DNA of 64,000 nucleotides from Staphylococcus muscae (GCF_003019275.1 NZ_CP027848.1:310001-374000); one strand, 5' to 3'; positions 49,756-59,602 are shown, numbered from the stretch's first letter. The notes: generated from the sequence alone by a model not told the origin. Made by a program: numbers and translations.

Positions 49756-50826
49756 ATGCAAAAACAATATATCGGCAATAACTTACTTGTCTTAGCGGTA
49801 TCTGTTCTATGTGGCTGGATATTATGGCGGTGCCACATGATACTTCCATGGATGTTTGGACCGATAGTCGGCAGTTTAATCGTTGTGAAAGGTTTTAAGC
49901 GCGAGATTCACTGGCCACATTGGCTGAGCGAACTAGGTTTAATCATGTTAGGTGTACAAATAGGGAGTAGTTTTACCAGACAAGTGATTGAAGATATTCA
50001 AAGTCATTGGCTGTTAATTGTCATTGTCAATGTGCTGACACTCACACTTGCCATCATTGTTTCCTATGGTTTCCGTAAAATTGCGTCAGTAAATGAAGAA
50101 ACAGCAATACTCAGTGTCATTCCAGGTGCATTAAGTCAAATGCTTGTCATGGCAGAAGAGAATAAGCGAGCAGATATTCTTGTCGTCAGCTTAACACAAA
50201 CATCTCGTATTATTTTTGTTGTGATTTTAGTGCCTTTATTCACATTGTTTTTTAATGAAAAACAGCAAAATAAGGCGCATCTCAATGAAACGCCTTTATT
50301 AACTGAAACACTTGGTATGCAGCATTTGCTTATTTTGATTGTTGCGATTGTATTCGTATATGTCTTAATGAAGAAAGTTAATTTTCCTACCAAGATGTTA
50401 CTTGCACCTATCATTGTGTTAATCTTATGGAACTTAACGACAGAAAATATATTTACACTTGATGCACCGATTATTGCGACAGCACAAGTGATTTATATGA
50501 TTAGAGTTGGTGTACAAATTGCTGGTTTAACAGATCGACTCAAAGGACGCATCGCATTGGCAATTGCCTTTCAAAATATCTTATTAATCACAGGGACATT
50601 ATTGATGGTTTGGGGATTACAATATTTGAATGACATTCCACTGAACACCTTGTTTTTAGGTGCAGCTCCGGGTGGTATGGCACAAATTGTGCTCGTTGCG
50701 TTGGATACGGGAGCAGACGTTGCAATCGTCTCTTCATTCCATATATTCCGTATCTTTTTCATATTGATGTTGATTGCACCGCTTATCGATATTTATTTAA
50801 AATATCGAGCTAAAAAGCCATCATAA
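49756..50826 (+). CDS. AbrB-family (AbrB/ComR duplicated) membrane protein
   Basis: A 356-residue polytopic protein with about ten helices and two related halves; internal repeats include WMFGPIVGSLIVV-type and PGGMAQIVLVALDTGADVA-type segments, the latter echoed by VIPGALSQMLVMAEE. This is the pattern of Pfam AbrB membrane proteins, sometimes called ammonia monooxygenase-like by old annotation. It is unrelated to the AbrB DNA-binding regulator. ATG 49756 has AGGGAG 9 nt upstream. Transport function is likely but unknown. Its stop is one base from the convergent tag stop. Confidence 0.78.
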   Translation: MQKQYIGNNLLVLAVSVLCGWILWRCHMILPWMFGPIVGSLIVVKGFKREIHWPHWLSELGLIMLGVQIGSSFTRQVIEDIQSHWLLIVIVNVLTLTLAIIVSYGFRKIASVNEETAILSVIPGALSQMLVMAEENKRADILVVSLTQTSRIIFVVILVPLFTLFFNEKQQNKAHLNETPLLTETLGMQHLLILIVAIVFVYVLMKKVNFPTKMLLAPIIVLILWNLTTENIFTLDAPIIATAQVIYMIRVGVQIAGLTDRLKGRIALAIAFQNILLITGTLLMVWGLQYLNDIPLNTLFLGAAPGGMAQIVLVALDTGADVAIVSSFHIFRIFFILMLIAPLIDIYLKYRAKKPS

Positions 50827-50827
50827 T

Positions 50828-51382
50828 TTATGCATGTCGATGGGGACAGCTTACAAGATGTGAGTTGTACATCCCAGCTGCCTCCATAAATGAAAAGGTC
50901 GTTACAGGACCAATAAATTTAAATCCATATTGTTTTAATGCTTTGGATAATTGTTTTGCAGTTTCATTTACTGTAATGCGTTCATCAACTGATTCAAAGC
51001 GAAAGTCAATCGGGGAACCGTCGACAAATGACCATAAAAATTCAGAAAAGTTTCCGTGTTCATTTTCTATTTTGATGTAACCACGTGCTTGTGCAACAAT
51101 TGCTTCTAATTTTTTGCGATGATGAACAATGTTCGGAAAGTCCATCAAGGCATCGATATCTTCATCAGACATTTCGGCAACTTTGTATGGGTTAAATTGA
51201 TGAAAAGCATTTTGATATGCTTCTTTTTTCTTTAAGATTATCAACCACGACAACCCAGCATGTTGAGATTCGAGTGCAAGTAATTCAAATAATTGTTGCG
51301 AATCATAAAGTGGTTTGCCCCAAAACTCATTGTGATATTGAATGTATAATGGGTCAGTTGTTCCGAATGCGCAAGGGTTCAT
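50828..51382 (-). CDS. tag: DNA-3-methyladenine glycosylase I
   Basis: A 184-residue Tag enzyme on the minus strand. The zinc ligands match the family: C4, H17, H175, C179. E38 in ALESQHAGLSW is the base-binding glutamate. It removes 3-methyladenine from alkylated DNA. The RBS TTGGAG precedes ATG at 51382. It converges with the AbrB-family gene with only one base between stops and no visible shared terminator. Confidence 0.94.
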   Translation of the reverse strand: MNPCAFGTTDPLYIQYHNEFWGKPLYDSQQLFELLALESQHAGLSWLIILKKKEAYQNAFHQFNPYKVAEMSDEDIDALMDFPNIVHHRKKLEAIVAQARGYIKIENEHGNFSEFLWSFVDGSPIDFRFESVDERITVNETAKQLSKALKQYGFKFIGPVTTFSFMEAAGMYNSHLVSCPHRHA

Positions 51383-51398
51383 ATCATCAACTCCAATA

Positions 51399-51425
51399 TT
51401 GACTTAATCTTGAATTCATTATACT
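51399..51425 (+). promoter_or_regulatory. valS promoter (TTGACT ... TATACTAT)
   Basis: -35 TTGACT at 51399-51404. TATACT at 51420-51425 gives a 15-bp spacer; the overlapping TACTAT gives 17 bp. It lies directly upstream of the tag start, in divergent orientation. Confidence 0.5.
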
Positions 51426-51474
51426 ATATTGTTAAATAGAATATGAATCTTTGGGAAGAGTATGTTGATAATTT

Positions 51475-51676
51475 ATTGTAGAGAGTGCATGGTCGGTGAG
51501 AATGCATATAAGTTTCAGCAGAAGGTAGCCCACTCGTACTTAGGCTGAATCAAGTAGGTTTAAGCGTGTCATGAGCGTTAATCATATGAGTGCAATAGTG
51601 AAATTTTGAAAGTATCTATTGAATATAGGTGGTACCACGGAACATCCGTCCTATTTTAGGACAGGTGTTCTTTTTT
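51475..51676 (+). ncRNA. T-box riboswitch, valyl-tRNA responsive (valS leader)
   Basis: Conserved T-box AGGTGGTACCACGG (51627-51640) is followed by a terminator: GAACATCCGTCCTA pairs with TAGGACAGGTGTTC (two G-U), ending in T6 (51640-51676). Stem I begins GAGAGTG (near 51480) and closes with CACTC; GTA just 5' of the closing strand is a plausible valine specifier. The downstream gene is valS. Presence of the T-box is certain; the specifier is inferred. Confidence 0.92.
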
Positions 51677-51696
51677 ATTTTTATGGAGGGATATAA

Positions 51697-54327
51697 ATGG
51701 ACATGCAAACAAAATATAATCCGCAAGAAGTTGAAGCAGGTCGCTATCAAGAGTGGCTTGATCATAACCGCTTTAAACCAAGTGGTGATTTAGAAAAACC
51801 AACATACACAATTGTTATTCCACCACCGAATGTAACAGGTAAGTTGCATTTAGGTCATGCTTGGGATACAACTTTACAAGATATTTTAACGCGTATGAAA
51901 CGCATGCAAGGATACGATACACTATATTTACCGGGTATGGACCATGCCGGGATTGCGACACAAGCGAAAGTAGAAGCGAAGATGCGAGAAGAAGGTATCT
52001 CTCGTCATGATATCGGTCGTGAAAAGTTCCTTGAAAAAGCTTGGGAATGGAAAGAAGAATATGCGTCATTCATTCGCCAACAATGGGCGAAATTAGGACT
52101 CGGATTGGACTACTCACGTGAGCGCTTCACCTTAGATGACGGTTTAAGTGAAGCGGTACGTAAAGTATTCGTTGACATGTACAACAAAGGCTTAATTTAC
52201 CGTGGCGAACGCATTATCAACTGGGATCCAGAAGCACGCACAGCACTTTCAGATATCGAAGTGATTCATGAAGATGTTAATGGTAAATTCTATCATTTCA
52301 AATATCCGTATGCAGACGGTAGCGGTTTTATTGAAATTGCAACAACTCGTCCTGAGACTATGTTAGGGGATACTGCGATTGTTGTTAACCCAGATGATGA
52401 ACGCTATCAAGACATCATCGGTAAAGAAGTCATCTTACCAATTGTAGGTCGCACATTGCCTGTATTAGCAGACGAATACGTTGATAAAGAATTTGGTAGT
52501 GGTGCGATGAAAGTAACACCTGCACACGATCCAAATGATTTTGAAATTGGTAATCGTCATGACTTAGAGCGCATCGTTGTTATGGATGAATCAGGCCATA
52601 TGAATGACAAAGCAGGTAAATATGAAGGTATGGACCGCTTTGAATGCCGTAAACAACTCGTGAAAGACTTAGAAGCAGAAGGTCTTGTGATTAAGATTGA
52701 GGACCATATGCACTCAGTTGGACATTCTGAACGTAGTGGTGCAGTTGTTGAGCCATATTTATCAACACAATGGTTTGTTAAAATGGCACCACTTGCCCAA
52801 CAGGCTTTAGATAACCAAAAAACAGATGGCCGTATTGAATTTGTACCAGGTCGTTTCGAAAAAACATTCAATCGCTGGATGGAAGAGATTCGTGATTGGA
52901 CAATTTCTCGTCAGCTTTGGTGGGGTCATCAAATTCCAGCATGGTATCACAATGAAACAGGAGAACTCTATGTTGGTATGGAAGCGCCAGAAGATAGTGA
53001 AAACTGGACACAAGATGAAGATGTACTTGATACATGGTTTTCAAGTGCATTATGGCCTTTTTCAACATTAAACTGGCCAGATGAAGAAGCGGCAGATTAT
53101 CAACGTTACTACCCAACAAACGTATTAGTTACAGGATACGACATTATCTTCTTCTGGGTAGCACGTATGATTTTCCAAGGTTTAGAGTTTACTGGTCAAA
53201 AACCATTTAATGATGTGTTATTACATGGTCTTGTACGTGCAGAAGATGGACGTAAAATGAGTAAATCATTAGGTAATGGTGTAGACCCAATGGATGTCAT
53301 CGACCAATATGGTGCAGATAGCTTACGTTATTTCTTAGCAACAGGTTCTTCACCAGGACATGACTTAAGATATTCAACAGAAAAAGTCGAATCTGTATGG
53401 AACTTTATCAATAAAATTTGGAATGCGGCACGTTTCAGTTTAATGAATATCGCTGAAGACTTTAAGTATGAAGATATTGATTTGACTCAAAACTTATCTG
53501 TTGCAGATCAATGGATATTAACACGTCTCAATGAAACGATTGAAACAGTAACAGATCTAAGTGATAAGTACGAATTTGGTGAAGTAGGTCGTGCTTTGTA
53601 TAACTTTATTTGGGACGAGTTCTGCGACTGGTACATTGAAATGAGTAAAATTCCAATGAATGGTGATGACGAAGCACAGAAAAATGTCACACGTTCAGTA
53701 TTAAGCTACACATTAGATCGTATTATGCGCTTATTACATCCATTCATGCCTTTCGTGACTGAGCACATTTGGCAAAACTTACCACATGAAGGTGAGTCAA
53801 TCGTTACAAGTGCTTGGCCAACAGTGAACGAAGATTTAATGTTCCCAGAAAGTAAAGATGTGATGGAACAGTTAGTAGAAATTATTAAATCAGTTCGTCA
53901 ATCACGTTTAGAAGTGAACACACCATTATCAAAAGAAATTCCAATTATTATCCAAGCTAAAAATGAAACAATTCAACAGTTATTGATGAGCAATAAAGGA
54001 TATTTAGAGCGTTTCTGTAATCCGAGCGAACTAACAATTGATACGAAAGTTTCAATTCCAGAAAAAGCGATGACTACGGTTGTCGCAGCTGGGGAAGTAA
54101 TCTTACCTTTAGAAGGTCTTATCGATATGGATAAAGAAATCGCACGATTAGAAAAAGATCTGGAAAAATGGCAAAAAGAACTGGACCGTGTTAATAAGAA
54201 ACTCGCAAATGAAAAATTCGTTCAAAAAGCACCTGAAAAAGTCATTCAAGAAGAACGTGACAAACAAGTGAAGTATCAAGAAAAATATGACGGTGTGAAA
54301 GCGCGAATTGAACAATTAAAAGCATAG
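51697..54327 (+). CDS. valS: Valyl-tRNA synthetase
   Basis: An 876-residue class Ia synthetase, full length. [16 protein letters not shown] contains the HIGH signature (HLGH), and [11 protein letters not shown] the KMSKS loop near residue 525. The CP1 editing domain (about 190-380, with [13 protein letters not shown]) clears misacylated threonine. The C-terminal coiled coil (about 810-876) contacts tRNA. TGGAGG precedes ATG. Transcribed with folC, 11 bp downstream, under T-box control. Confidence 0.97.
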   Translation: MDMQTKYNPQEVEAGRYQEWLDHNRFKPSGDLEKPTYTIVIPPPNVTGKLHLGHAWDTTLQDILTRMKRMQGYDTLYLPGMDHAGIATQAKVEAKMREEGISRHDIGREKFLEKAWEWKEEYASFIRQQWAKLGLGLDYSRERFTLDDGLSEAVRKVFVDMYNKGLIYRGERIINWDPEARTALSDIEVIHEDVNGKFYHFKYPYADGSGFIEIATTRPETMLGDTAIVVNPDDERYQDIIGKEVILPIVGRTLPVLADEYVDKEFGSGAMKVTPAHDPNDFEIGNRHDLERIVVMDESGHMNDKAGKYEGMDRFECRKQLVKDLEAEGLVIKIEDHMHSVGHSERSGAVVEPYLSTQWFVKMAPLAQQALDNQKTDGRIEFVPGRFEKTFNRWMEEIRDWTISRQLWWGHQIPAWYHNETGELYVGMEAPEDSENWTQDEDVLDTWFSSALWPFSTLNWPDEEAADYQRYYPTNVLVTGYDIIFFWVARMIFQGLEFTGQKPFNDVLLHGLVRAEDGRKMSKSLGNGVDPMDVIDQYGADSLRYFLATGSSPGHDLRYSTEKVESVWNFINKIWNAARFSLMNIAEDFKYEDIDLTQNLSVADQWILTRLNETIETVTDLSDKYEFGEVGRALYNFIWDEFCDWYIEMSKIPMNGDDEAQKNVTRSVLSYTLDRIMRLLHPFMPFVTEHIWQNLPHEGESIVTSAWPTVNEDLMFPESKDVMEQLVEIIKSVRQSRLEVNTPLSKEIPIIIQAKNETIQQLLMSNKGYLERFCNPSELTIDTKVSIPEKAMTTVVAAGEVILPLEGLIDMDKEIARLEKDLEKWQKELDRVNKKLANEKFVQKAPEKVIQEERDKQVKYQEKYDGVKARIEQLKA

Positions 54328-54338
54328 GAGTATGAACT

Positions 54339-55604
54339 ATGAATTATCTTGATAGCTTATATTGGATCCATGAGCGTACGAAGTTTGGCATTAAGCCAGG
54401 TGTTAAACGTATGGAATGGATGTTACAGCGACTCGGTAATCCTGAACAAAAGATTCAAGCGATTCACATAGGTGGTACGAACGGAAAAGGTTCGACAGTT
54501 GCATACTTGCGAGATGCTTTGTTGAATAACGACTATCAAGTAGGGACATTTACATCGCCTTATATTGAATCTTTCAATGAACGTATTAGTTTAAATGGTA
54601 CACCCATTTCGAATGAGGAGATTGTTGAACTGGTTCGTCGTGTGAAGCCAGTGAGTGAAGCAATGGATGAAGAGACGGAACTCGGTGTTGCGACAGAGTT
54701 TGAAATTATTACAACGATGATGTATCTCTATTTTGGTGAGATACATCCTGTTGACTTTGTCATCGTAGAAGCAGGACTCGGCGTAAAAAATGATTCAACA
54801 AATGTAATCACACCGATATTGAGTGTTTTGACGAGTATCGGTTTAGACCATACAGATATTTTAGGGAACACTTATATAGATATTGCACGTGATAAAAGTG
54901 CAATTATTAAAGAAGGCATTCCTGTTGTCTATGCAGTTAAAAATGAAGAGGCGCTGAAACTCATACGTGATACCACTGAAAATATGCATGCCAAGTCTTT
55001 AGAATTTGATCGTGATATTCTTATCGTGTCAGAAGATGATGAATTTACTTATCGATATAAAGATTATGAACTTGAAAATATTGCATTAGATATGTTGGGT
55101 GAACATCAGAAGGAAAATGCGGCGTTGGCGATAACAGCGCTCATTGAATTGAATGAGCAAGGTCTTATCGAGATTGATTTCAATAAAATGATTGATGGCA
55201 TTGAACAAGTGAAGTGGAAAGGACGCATTGAGCGTGTATCAGAAAAACCACTAATTATATTGGATGGTGCCCACAATCAAGAAAGTGTCGATGCTTTAAT
55301 TGATACAATCGAAAAGTATTACCATTTAGAAAAAGTTGATATTTTATTTTCAGCAATAGCCGGCAAACCGATTCATCATATGTTGCATGCATTTGATGAA
55401 ATCTCAGAACATATTTATGTCACACAGTTTAACTTCCCTAAAGCGCTTCCTATCGAAAAGTTATATGATGAAGTAGATAGTGAACAAAAATCAATGGTTG
55501 AGGACTATGTGACTTTTATCCAAAATTATGATGGGGACGCACTGTTGATAACAGGAAGCTTATACTTTATTAGTGAAGTTAAAACAAAGCTTGGGTACCA
55601 TTAA
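54339..55604 (+). CDS. folC: Folylpolyglutamate synthase / dihydrofolate synthase
   Basis: A 421-residue Mur-ligase-like enzyme. P-loop IGGTNGKGSTVAYLR begins near residue 45, the Omega-loop TSPYIESFNERI near 73, and ILDGAHNQESVDAL near 305 supplies the C-domain motif. It adds glutamate to folates. RBS TAGGAG. valS-folC is the Bacillus arrangement. Terminator follows, separating it from comC. Confidence 0.95.
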   Translation: MNYLDSLYWIHERTKFGIKPGVKRMEWMLQRLGNPEQKIQAIHIGGTNGKGSTVAYLRDALLNNDYQVGTFTSPYIESFNERISLNGTPISNEEIVELVRRVKPVSEAMDEETELGVATEFEIITTMMYLYFGEIHPVDFVIVEAGLGVKNDSTNVITPILSVLTSIGLDHTDILGNTYIDIARDKSAIIKEGIPVVYAVKNEEALKLIRDTTENMHAKSLEFDRDILIVSEDDEFTYRYKDYELENIALDMLGEHQKENAALAITALIELNEQGLIEIDFNKMIDGIEQVKWKGRIERVSEKPLIILDGAHNQESVDALIDTIEKYYHLEKVDILFSAIAGKPIHHMLHAFDEISEHIYVTQFNFPKALPIEKLYDEVDSEQKSMVEDYVTFIQNYDGDALLITGSLYFISEVKTKLGYH

Positions 55605-55622
55605 TTAGAGCATATAAAAAGT

Positions 55623-55668
55623 GAGTGATATATAACCTTAAAAATAAAGGTGTATATCACTCTTTTTT
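55623..55668 (+). terminator. valS-folC terminator
   Basis: GAGTGATATA (from 55623) pairs with TATATCACTC (to 55662), extended by ACCTT/AAGGT, and followed by seven T residues. Confidence 0.88.
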
Positions 55669-55743
55669 TGATAAAAGGCAGTTTGACGATACTAAGCCTG
55701 CACATTATAATTATCAACAATTCAATGAACAAGGGGGCGTCAC

Positions 55744-56463
55744 ATGGGCATTCTTCTACTATTTTTTCTTGGTAGTGCAATGATGAGTTTTCTAATGCAA
55801 TTGGCAGATATACGACATCTCTCCATACAACAGTTATTTTCACGTTCGTGTTGCAGGGCATGCGAGCAGCAGCTTGCTTTGTATGATACGATACCACTCC
55901 TTAGTTTTATTGTGTTAAAAGGGTATTGTCGACATTGCCATTCACCTATACCGAAAGACTTATTTATAGCGGAAATAATAGGTGGATGTATTGTTATTTT
56001 ACCTATTTACGCTACACTCTTTTTGAATACGACACTCTTTTATACGATAAGTTTCTTGTTACTTGTAATGATGTTTCAAGATATCAGATGTCTTATCGTT
56101 CCACATCGCTTTCTCTTTTTATTATTTACATGTTCTCTTTTTTTGACGGGATTATCGTCATTTACCTTAAAGCAATTTGTTTTAATGGCTGTTTTACTTG
56201 TATGTAGTCTTTGCTTACATCGTTATATTGGTATGGGCGACTTTAAATTATTAATGACACTTTCAATTTTGTTACCACCTTCATTTCTCCTTTTTATCAT
56301 TTGGTTAACTTTCCCTATCGGTCTATTGCTATTTCCTTTGTTTTATTATTGCCGATTTTTTAGTCCACCTCATTATCCACTCGTTCCAGCAATATATCTC
56401 AGTTTTAATGTCGTTGCTTTCTTTTACCCCACGTTATTAGCTTTGTTAGGAGGTATTATATGA
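55744..56463 (+). CDS. comC: Type IV prepilin peptidase ComC (A24 family)
   Basis: A 239-residue membrane protease. The N-terminal cytoplasmic loop has two CxxC pairs (C37/C40 and C62/C65), typical of bifunctional prepilin peptidases. The two aspartates are in MMFQDIRCLIVP and GMGDFKLL (GxGD protease). About seven hydrophobic helices. It should process ComGC-type pseudopilins of the competence machinery. RBS AAGGGGG. It overlaps radC by 4 bp. More AT-rich than its neighbours. Confidence 0.92.
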   Translation: MGILLLFFLGSAMMSFLMQLADIRHLSIQQLFSRSCCRACEQQLALYDTIPLLSFIVLKGYCRHCHSPIPKDLFIAEIIGGCIVILPIYATLFLNTTLFYTISFLLLVMMFQDIRCLIVPHRFLFLLFTCSLFLTGLSSFTLKQFVLMAVLLVCSLCLHRYIGMGDFKLLMTLSILLPPSFLLFIIWLTFPIGLLLFPLFYYCRFFSPPHYPLVPAIYLSFNVVAFFYPTLLALLGGII

Positions 56464-57146
56464 GTCAAATGTATGAATTATGTGTACAAGAAAAACCAAA
56501 AGAGCGGTTAATGTCATATGGTGCGTCAGCACTGTCAAATACAGAATTAATAGCAATTTTGTTAAATACGGGACATTTAGGTTGTTCTAGTTTGCAATTG
56601 GCATCACAATTGTTAAGTACATATCAAACATTGGAGCGATTAAAAGCATTAACTATCGTAGAACTCACATCGATGAAAGGGATTGGTATAAATAAGGCGA
56701 TTACATTGATGGCAGCATTTGAATTAGGGGGACGTGCACAACAAGAAAGATTTCTTAATCATTCTGAACCAATAGAAGAACCGAAACAAATTGCAGAAAA
56801 AATGTATCACTTAATGAGTGGATATACACAAGAGCACTTTGTAGTTTTGTTGCTTAATACCAAGCTGCAAATCATACACCAAAAAACGATATTCATAGGT
56901 ACATTGAACAGTGCGATTATTCATCCGAGAGAAATCTTTAAAGAAGCGGTGAAATGGTCTGCCCATGCAATGATTGTCGTTCATAATCATCCTTCAGGAG
57001 ACCCCACACCATCACAAGCAGATATTAAAACGACTGAACGTCTAGTAGCTTGTGGAGAAGCTATGGGAATTGATGTGCTAGATCATATCATTATTGGAGA
57101 TCATCAATTTGTGTCGATTATGAGTGATTTTGAGACGGATAATTAA
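56460..57146 (+). CDS. radC: RadC-family JAMM/MPN protein
   Basis: A 228-residue RadC. N-terminal HhH region (about 1-85, with LTSMKGIGINKAITLMAA) and C-terminal MPN domain with JAMM motif HNHPSGDPTPSQAD (about 178-191) and the upstream glutamate. The historical DNA-repair role is doubtful; the domain is a predicted metalloprotease. RBS TAGGAGG lies in the comC end and ATG overlaps the comC stop (ATGA), so the two are coupled. Confidence 0.93.
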   Translation: MSQMYELCVQEKPKERLMSYGASALSNTELIAILLNTGHLGCSSLQLASQLLSTYQTLERLKALTIVELTSMKGIGINKAITLMAAFELGGRAQQERFLNHSEPIEEPKQIAEKMYHLMSGYTQEHFVVLLLNTKLQIIHQKTIFIGTLNSAIIHPREIFKEAVKWSAHAMIVVHNHPSGDPTPSQADIKTTERLVACGEAMGIDVLDHIIIGDHQFVSIMSDFETDN

Positions 57147-57152
57147 TAAAAG

Positions 57153-57198
57153 AGATGATGGTTCAGTGTCGCAAATGCACATCATTCCATTCATCTCC
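57153..57198. terminator. Weak bidirectional hairpin after radC
   Basis: GAGATGATGG near 57153 pairs imperfectly with CCATTCATCTC near 57188-57198, with A-rich 5' and T-rich 3' flanks. It lies between radC and the convergent 51-residue gene. Confidence 0.45.
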
Positions 57199-57203
57199 CA
57201 TTT

Positions 57204-57359
57204 TTACAAATATTGCATGATCCACAAGAAGAATTGGTAACCTAGATATATTAGCAATAAAAAGCATCCGAGCTTAAAAATCCATCTTAATAGTGTAAAG
57301 CTAAAGCGTACAATAAACACAATCAATAATATCATTAAAAATATTGTAAGCCAACTCAT
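57204..57359 (-). CDS. Small membrane protein, 51 residues
   Basis: A minus-strand frame from ATG 57359, preceded by a perfect AAGGAGG. Sequence is almost wholly hydrophobic: helix 1 about 3-20 (WLTIFLMILLIVFIVRFS), a basic hinge (LLRWIFK), helix 2 about 29-49 (GCFLLLIYLGYQFFLWIM). I do not know a family name. Strong RBS and convergent position against radC with a shared hairpin support a real gene. The upstream extension (MHIVYNIVKGGNQI) reads through the RBS and is rejected. Confidence 0.65.
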   Translation of the reverse strand: MSWLTIFLMILLIVFIVRFSFTLLRWIFKLGCFLLLIYLGYQFFLWIMQYL

Positions 57360-57583
57360 GATTTGATTACCTCCTTTAACTATATTGTACACGATATGCA
57401 AAATCTAGACATCCTACTTCAGCATTGTATGGATTCGTACCTTAGTAGGATGCAGTAAAAATATAGGTGGGATATAATAAGGTAGTATGTGTATTTGGAC
57501 GAGTTTTTATTTTTTAAGCCGATATACTTTTAATGTTTCAACCTATGCAAAAATAAATTGTTTAAAGAGAGGGATATCAGTCT

Positions 57584-58057
57584 ATGACAAAGGTCATAAA
57601 AGGTTTTGTGTTACTATTGCTAATCATTGCACTTATTGTCACATCACTGAAATTTCTACCAAGTGTTAAGAATCAAGCATGGAATCCTTTCAGTCACACT
57701 GAGACAACACAAGCAATTGATGAATCCGGTTATGCTGTTCCTGCACTAGGGGAAACATATGTTGTAGAAGACAATGATTTGTTTCGAAATGTACCTAAAA
57801 GTCAGAGTCGCCAAATTTTTGACTGGATTGATAAATATGAATTTATGCAAGTGAATGAATTACAAAAAATGGGGTATGATGATGCGTATTTAATCGCTGA
57901 ACAAAATTCACATTTTGTTTTATATCGCTTTGGAGACGACAAGATGCGTGTATATACAACAGAACTCGATATGCAATATGATTTATATCAACTCGGTCAT
58001 CAACTTGAATTACAACCAATCGAGTCTTTTCAATCAAATGATGATCGAACGAAATAA
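57584..58057 (+). CDS. Staphylococcal membrane-anchored protein, DUF4930-like
   Basis: A 157-residue protein with an N-terminal signal-anchor helix (about 5-26, IKGFVLLLLIIALIVTSLKF) and an outside-facing, acidic soluble part rich in aromatic residues (NDLFRNVPKSQSRQIFDWID, FVLYRFGDDKMRVYTTELDM). No catalytic motif. I believe it is the staphylococcal DUF4930 type but cannot confirm without a search. It sits upstream of mreCD on the same strand, suggesting a cell-envelope role by context only. RBS GAGAGGG. Confidence 0.7.
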   Translation: MTKVIKGFVLLLLIIALIVTSLKFLPSVKNQAWNPFSHTETTQAIDESGYAVPALGETYVVEDNDLFRNVPKSQSRQIFDWIDKYEFMQVNELQKMGYDDAYLIAEQNSHFVLYRFGDDKMRVYTTELDMQYDLYQLGHQLELQPIESFQSNDDRTK

Positions 58058-58229
58058 TGTGAAGAGCAAAACTGTTTGCCAAGTTAGTCTTTTTTTATAG
58101 GGAAATGACTGTCTGAAAATATTTTCGAGATATTGATGAAACAAATGTGCGTTTGATACTTTATTTAACAAAAAGACTGATATAAAATAGATAGATACAA
58201 ACAAATACATGTAACTTGAGGTGTTGAGG

Positions 58230-59066
58230 TTGTCCAATTTTTTTAGAAACAACAAACTTGTAGTGTTGTTTTGTGCACTAATTTTATTTATCGGTTTAAT
58301 TGGTTTGTCTATTAGATCCAATGTACAATCAGTCCCTGAACAATACGTGAGTGATACGACTTCGTTCGGACAGCGTGTGTTCTCTTACCCAGTGCATTTT
58401 GTCACTGGCTCAATCACAAATTTGCTTAGCGACAGACAACCTACGACGAATCAAACAAAGCAACTAGAAGCTGATAATCAGCGATTGCAAGCAGAAAATA
58501 AGAAGTTAAAGAAAGAACTTGATATCAAGGACATATCTGAGTATGAACCTGTTTCGGCTGCGGTCATCGCACGTCAACCTGATCAATGGATGAACTCTCT
58601 CGTCTTAGATAAAGGTGCCAAAGATGGCATTAAGCCGGATATGGCTGTTATGACGACAGATGGCTTAGTCGGTCAAGTCACAAAAGTGAATCAATTTTCT
58701 TCACAAGTGAACCTTGTATCAACAAAAGGACGATTAAATCGTCTTTCTGTTAATGTGATGCATGGAGAAAATGAAGTGTTCGGTCTTATCGATCATTATG
58801 ATGAAAAGAATAATCGACTCGTTATTAGTGATATTGACAATAAAGAAAAAGTTGAAAAAGGTGACAAAGTTGTAACGAGTGGACTGGGAGACCAATTACC
58901 TAAAGGGCTCTATGTAGGAGAAGTTGAGAAGGTACATAATGATCAGTATGGGCTGTCAAAACAAGTCTCAATTAAGACAGGTGCGAATTTGAATCAAATG
59001 CTTCATGTCTATGTGGCAAAAAGAGATCCTAAAACTTTTGCAGATGATGGGGGCGTAGAAAAGTGA
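58230..59066 (+). CDS. mreC: Rod shape-determining protein MreC
   Basis: A 278-residue MreC. The start is taken as TTG 58230 (SNFFRNNKLVV) behind GAGGTG; GTG 58221 is an alternative. A single N-terminal membrane helix (about 9-28) is followed by a coiled coil (about 72-102, QLEADNQRLQAENKKLKKEL) and two beta-barrel-like domains outside the membrane (DKGAKDGIKPDMAVMTTDGLVG, KVVTSGLGDQLPKGL). It scaffolds peptidoglycan synthesis. It overlaps mreD by 4 bp (GTGA). Staphylococci keep mreCD though they lack MreB. Confidence 0.92.
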   Translation: MSNFFRNNKLVVLFCALILFIGLIGLSIRSNVQSVPEQYVSDTTSFGQRVFSYPVHFVTGSITNLLSDRQPTTNQTKQLEADNQRLQAENKKLKKELDIKDISEYEPVSAAVIARQPDQWMNSLVLDKGAKDGIKPDMAVMTTDGLVGQVTKVNQFSSQVNLVSTKGRLNRLSVNVMHGENEVFGLIDHYDEKNNRLVISDIDNKEKVEKGDKVVTSGLGDQLPKGLYVGEVEKVHNDQYGLSKQVSIKTGANLNQMLHVYVAKRDPKTFADDGGVEK

Positions 59067-59581
59067 GAAAGGCATTGATATATGTACTAGGAGCCTTGTT
59101 ATGTTTCTATTTAGATACGTTACTCGCTTTGTTATCACCTATAACAATCGGACAATTGAAGTTTATTCTCGTACCACACTTAGTTTTTTTATTCCTTATG
59201 TTAATGACGGTTTATCGTAACACGAGTACCGCACTTGTGATTGGTATATTATTAGGAATCATGCAAGATTTATATTTCGGACAGATTTATGGATTATATC
59301 TATTCGGTTATTTAATTTCAATTTTAATTGCTGATAAATTTTTAAAACCATTTTATAGAGACCATACGATGGTTTACTGCATGATCCTTTTAGGTATGAT
59401 TTTCTTAGAAATATTTGTGGTTGCAGTATACAATATGTTAGGTTTGATTTCGTTTCACTTATTACCATTTCTTTTATTAAGAGTTGCGCCAACTGTTATG
59501 TTAAATGGATTATTGCTTATCGTGATATATTTATTGATAGATAGGCGCACAAAAGTAAACACAAGTATTGACATCAAATAA
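59063..59581 (+). CDS. mreD: Rod shape-determining protein MreD
   Basis: A 172-residue polytopic protein with five to six helices; GTG start overlapping the mreC stop. The YRNTSTALVIGILLGIMQDL segment matches MreD. It partners MreC in the membrane. The rplU promoter starts inside its last codons, so a separate downstream transcript begins here. Confidence 0.9.
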   Translation: MRKALIYVLGALLCFYLDTLLALLSPITIGQLKFILVPHLVFLFLMLMTVYRNTSTALVIGILLGIMQDLYFGQIYGLYLFGYLISILIADKFLKPFYRDHTMVYCMILLGMIFLEIFVVAVYNMLGLISFHLLPFLLLRVAPTVMLNGLLLIVIYLLIDRRTKVNTSIDIK

Positions 59582-59596
59582 CCAGAGTGATATGAT
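59568..59596 (+). promoter_or_regulatory. rplU-prp-rpmA promoter
   Basis: A consensus -35 TTGACA (59568-59573), 17-bp spacer and TATGAT (59591-59596). The -35 overlaps the mreD C-terminus. One of the best promoters in the window, as fits a ribosomal protein operon. Confidence 0.8.
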
Positions 59597-59602
59597 GCAA
59601 TA

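Noticed and set aside
57487-57669. 60-codon frame overlapping the start of the 57584 gene
   Set aside because: No RBS and it overlaps a better-supported gene with a signal anchor and RBS; composition unlike protein.
58110-58135. CodY-like palindrome CTGAAAATATTTTC before mreC
   Set aside because: Only about 11 of 15 positions fit the CodY consensus and the region is AT-rich; not distinguishable from chance.
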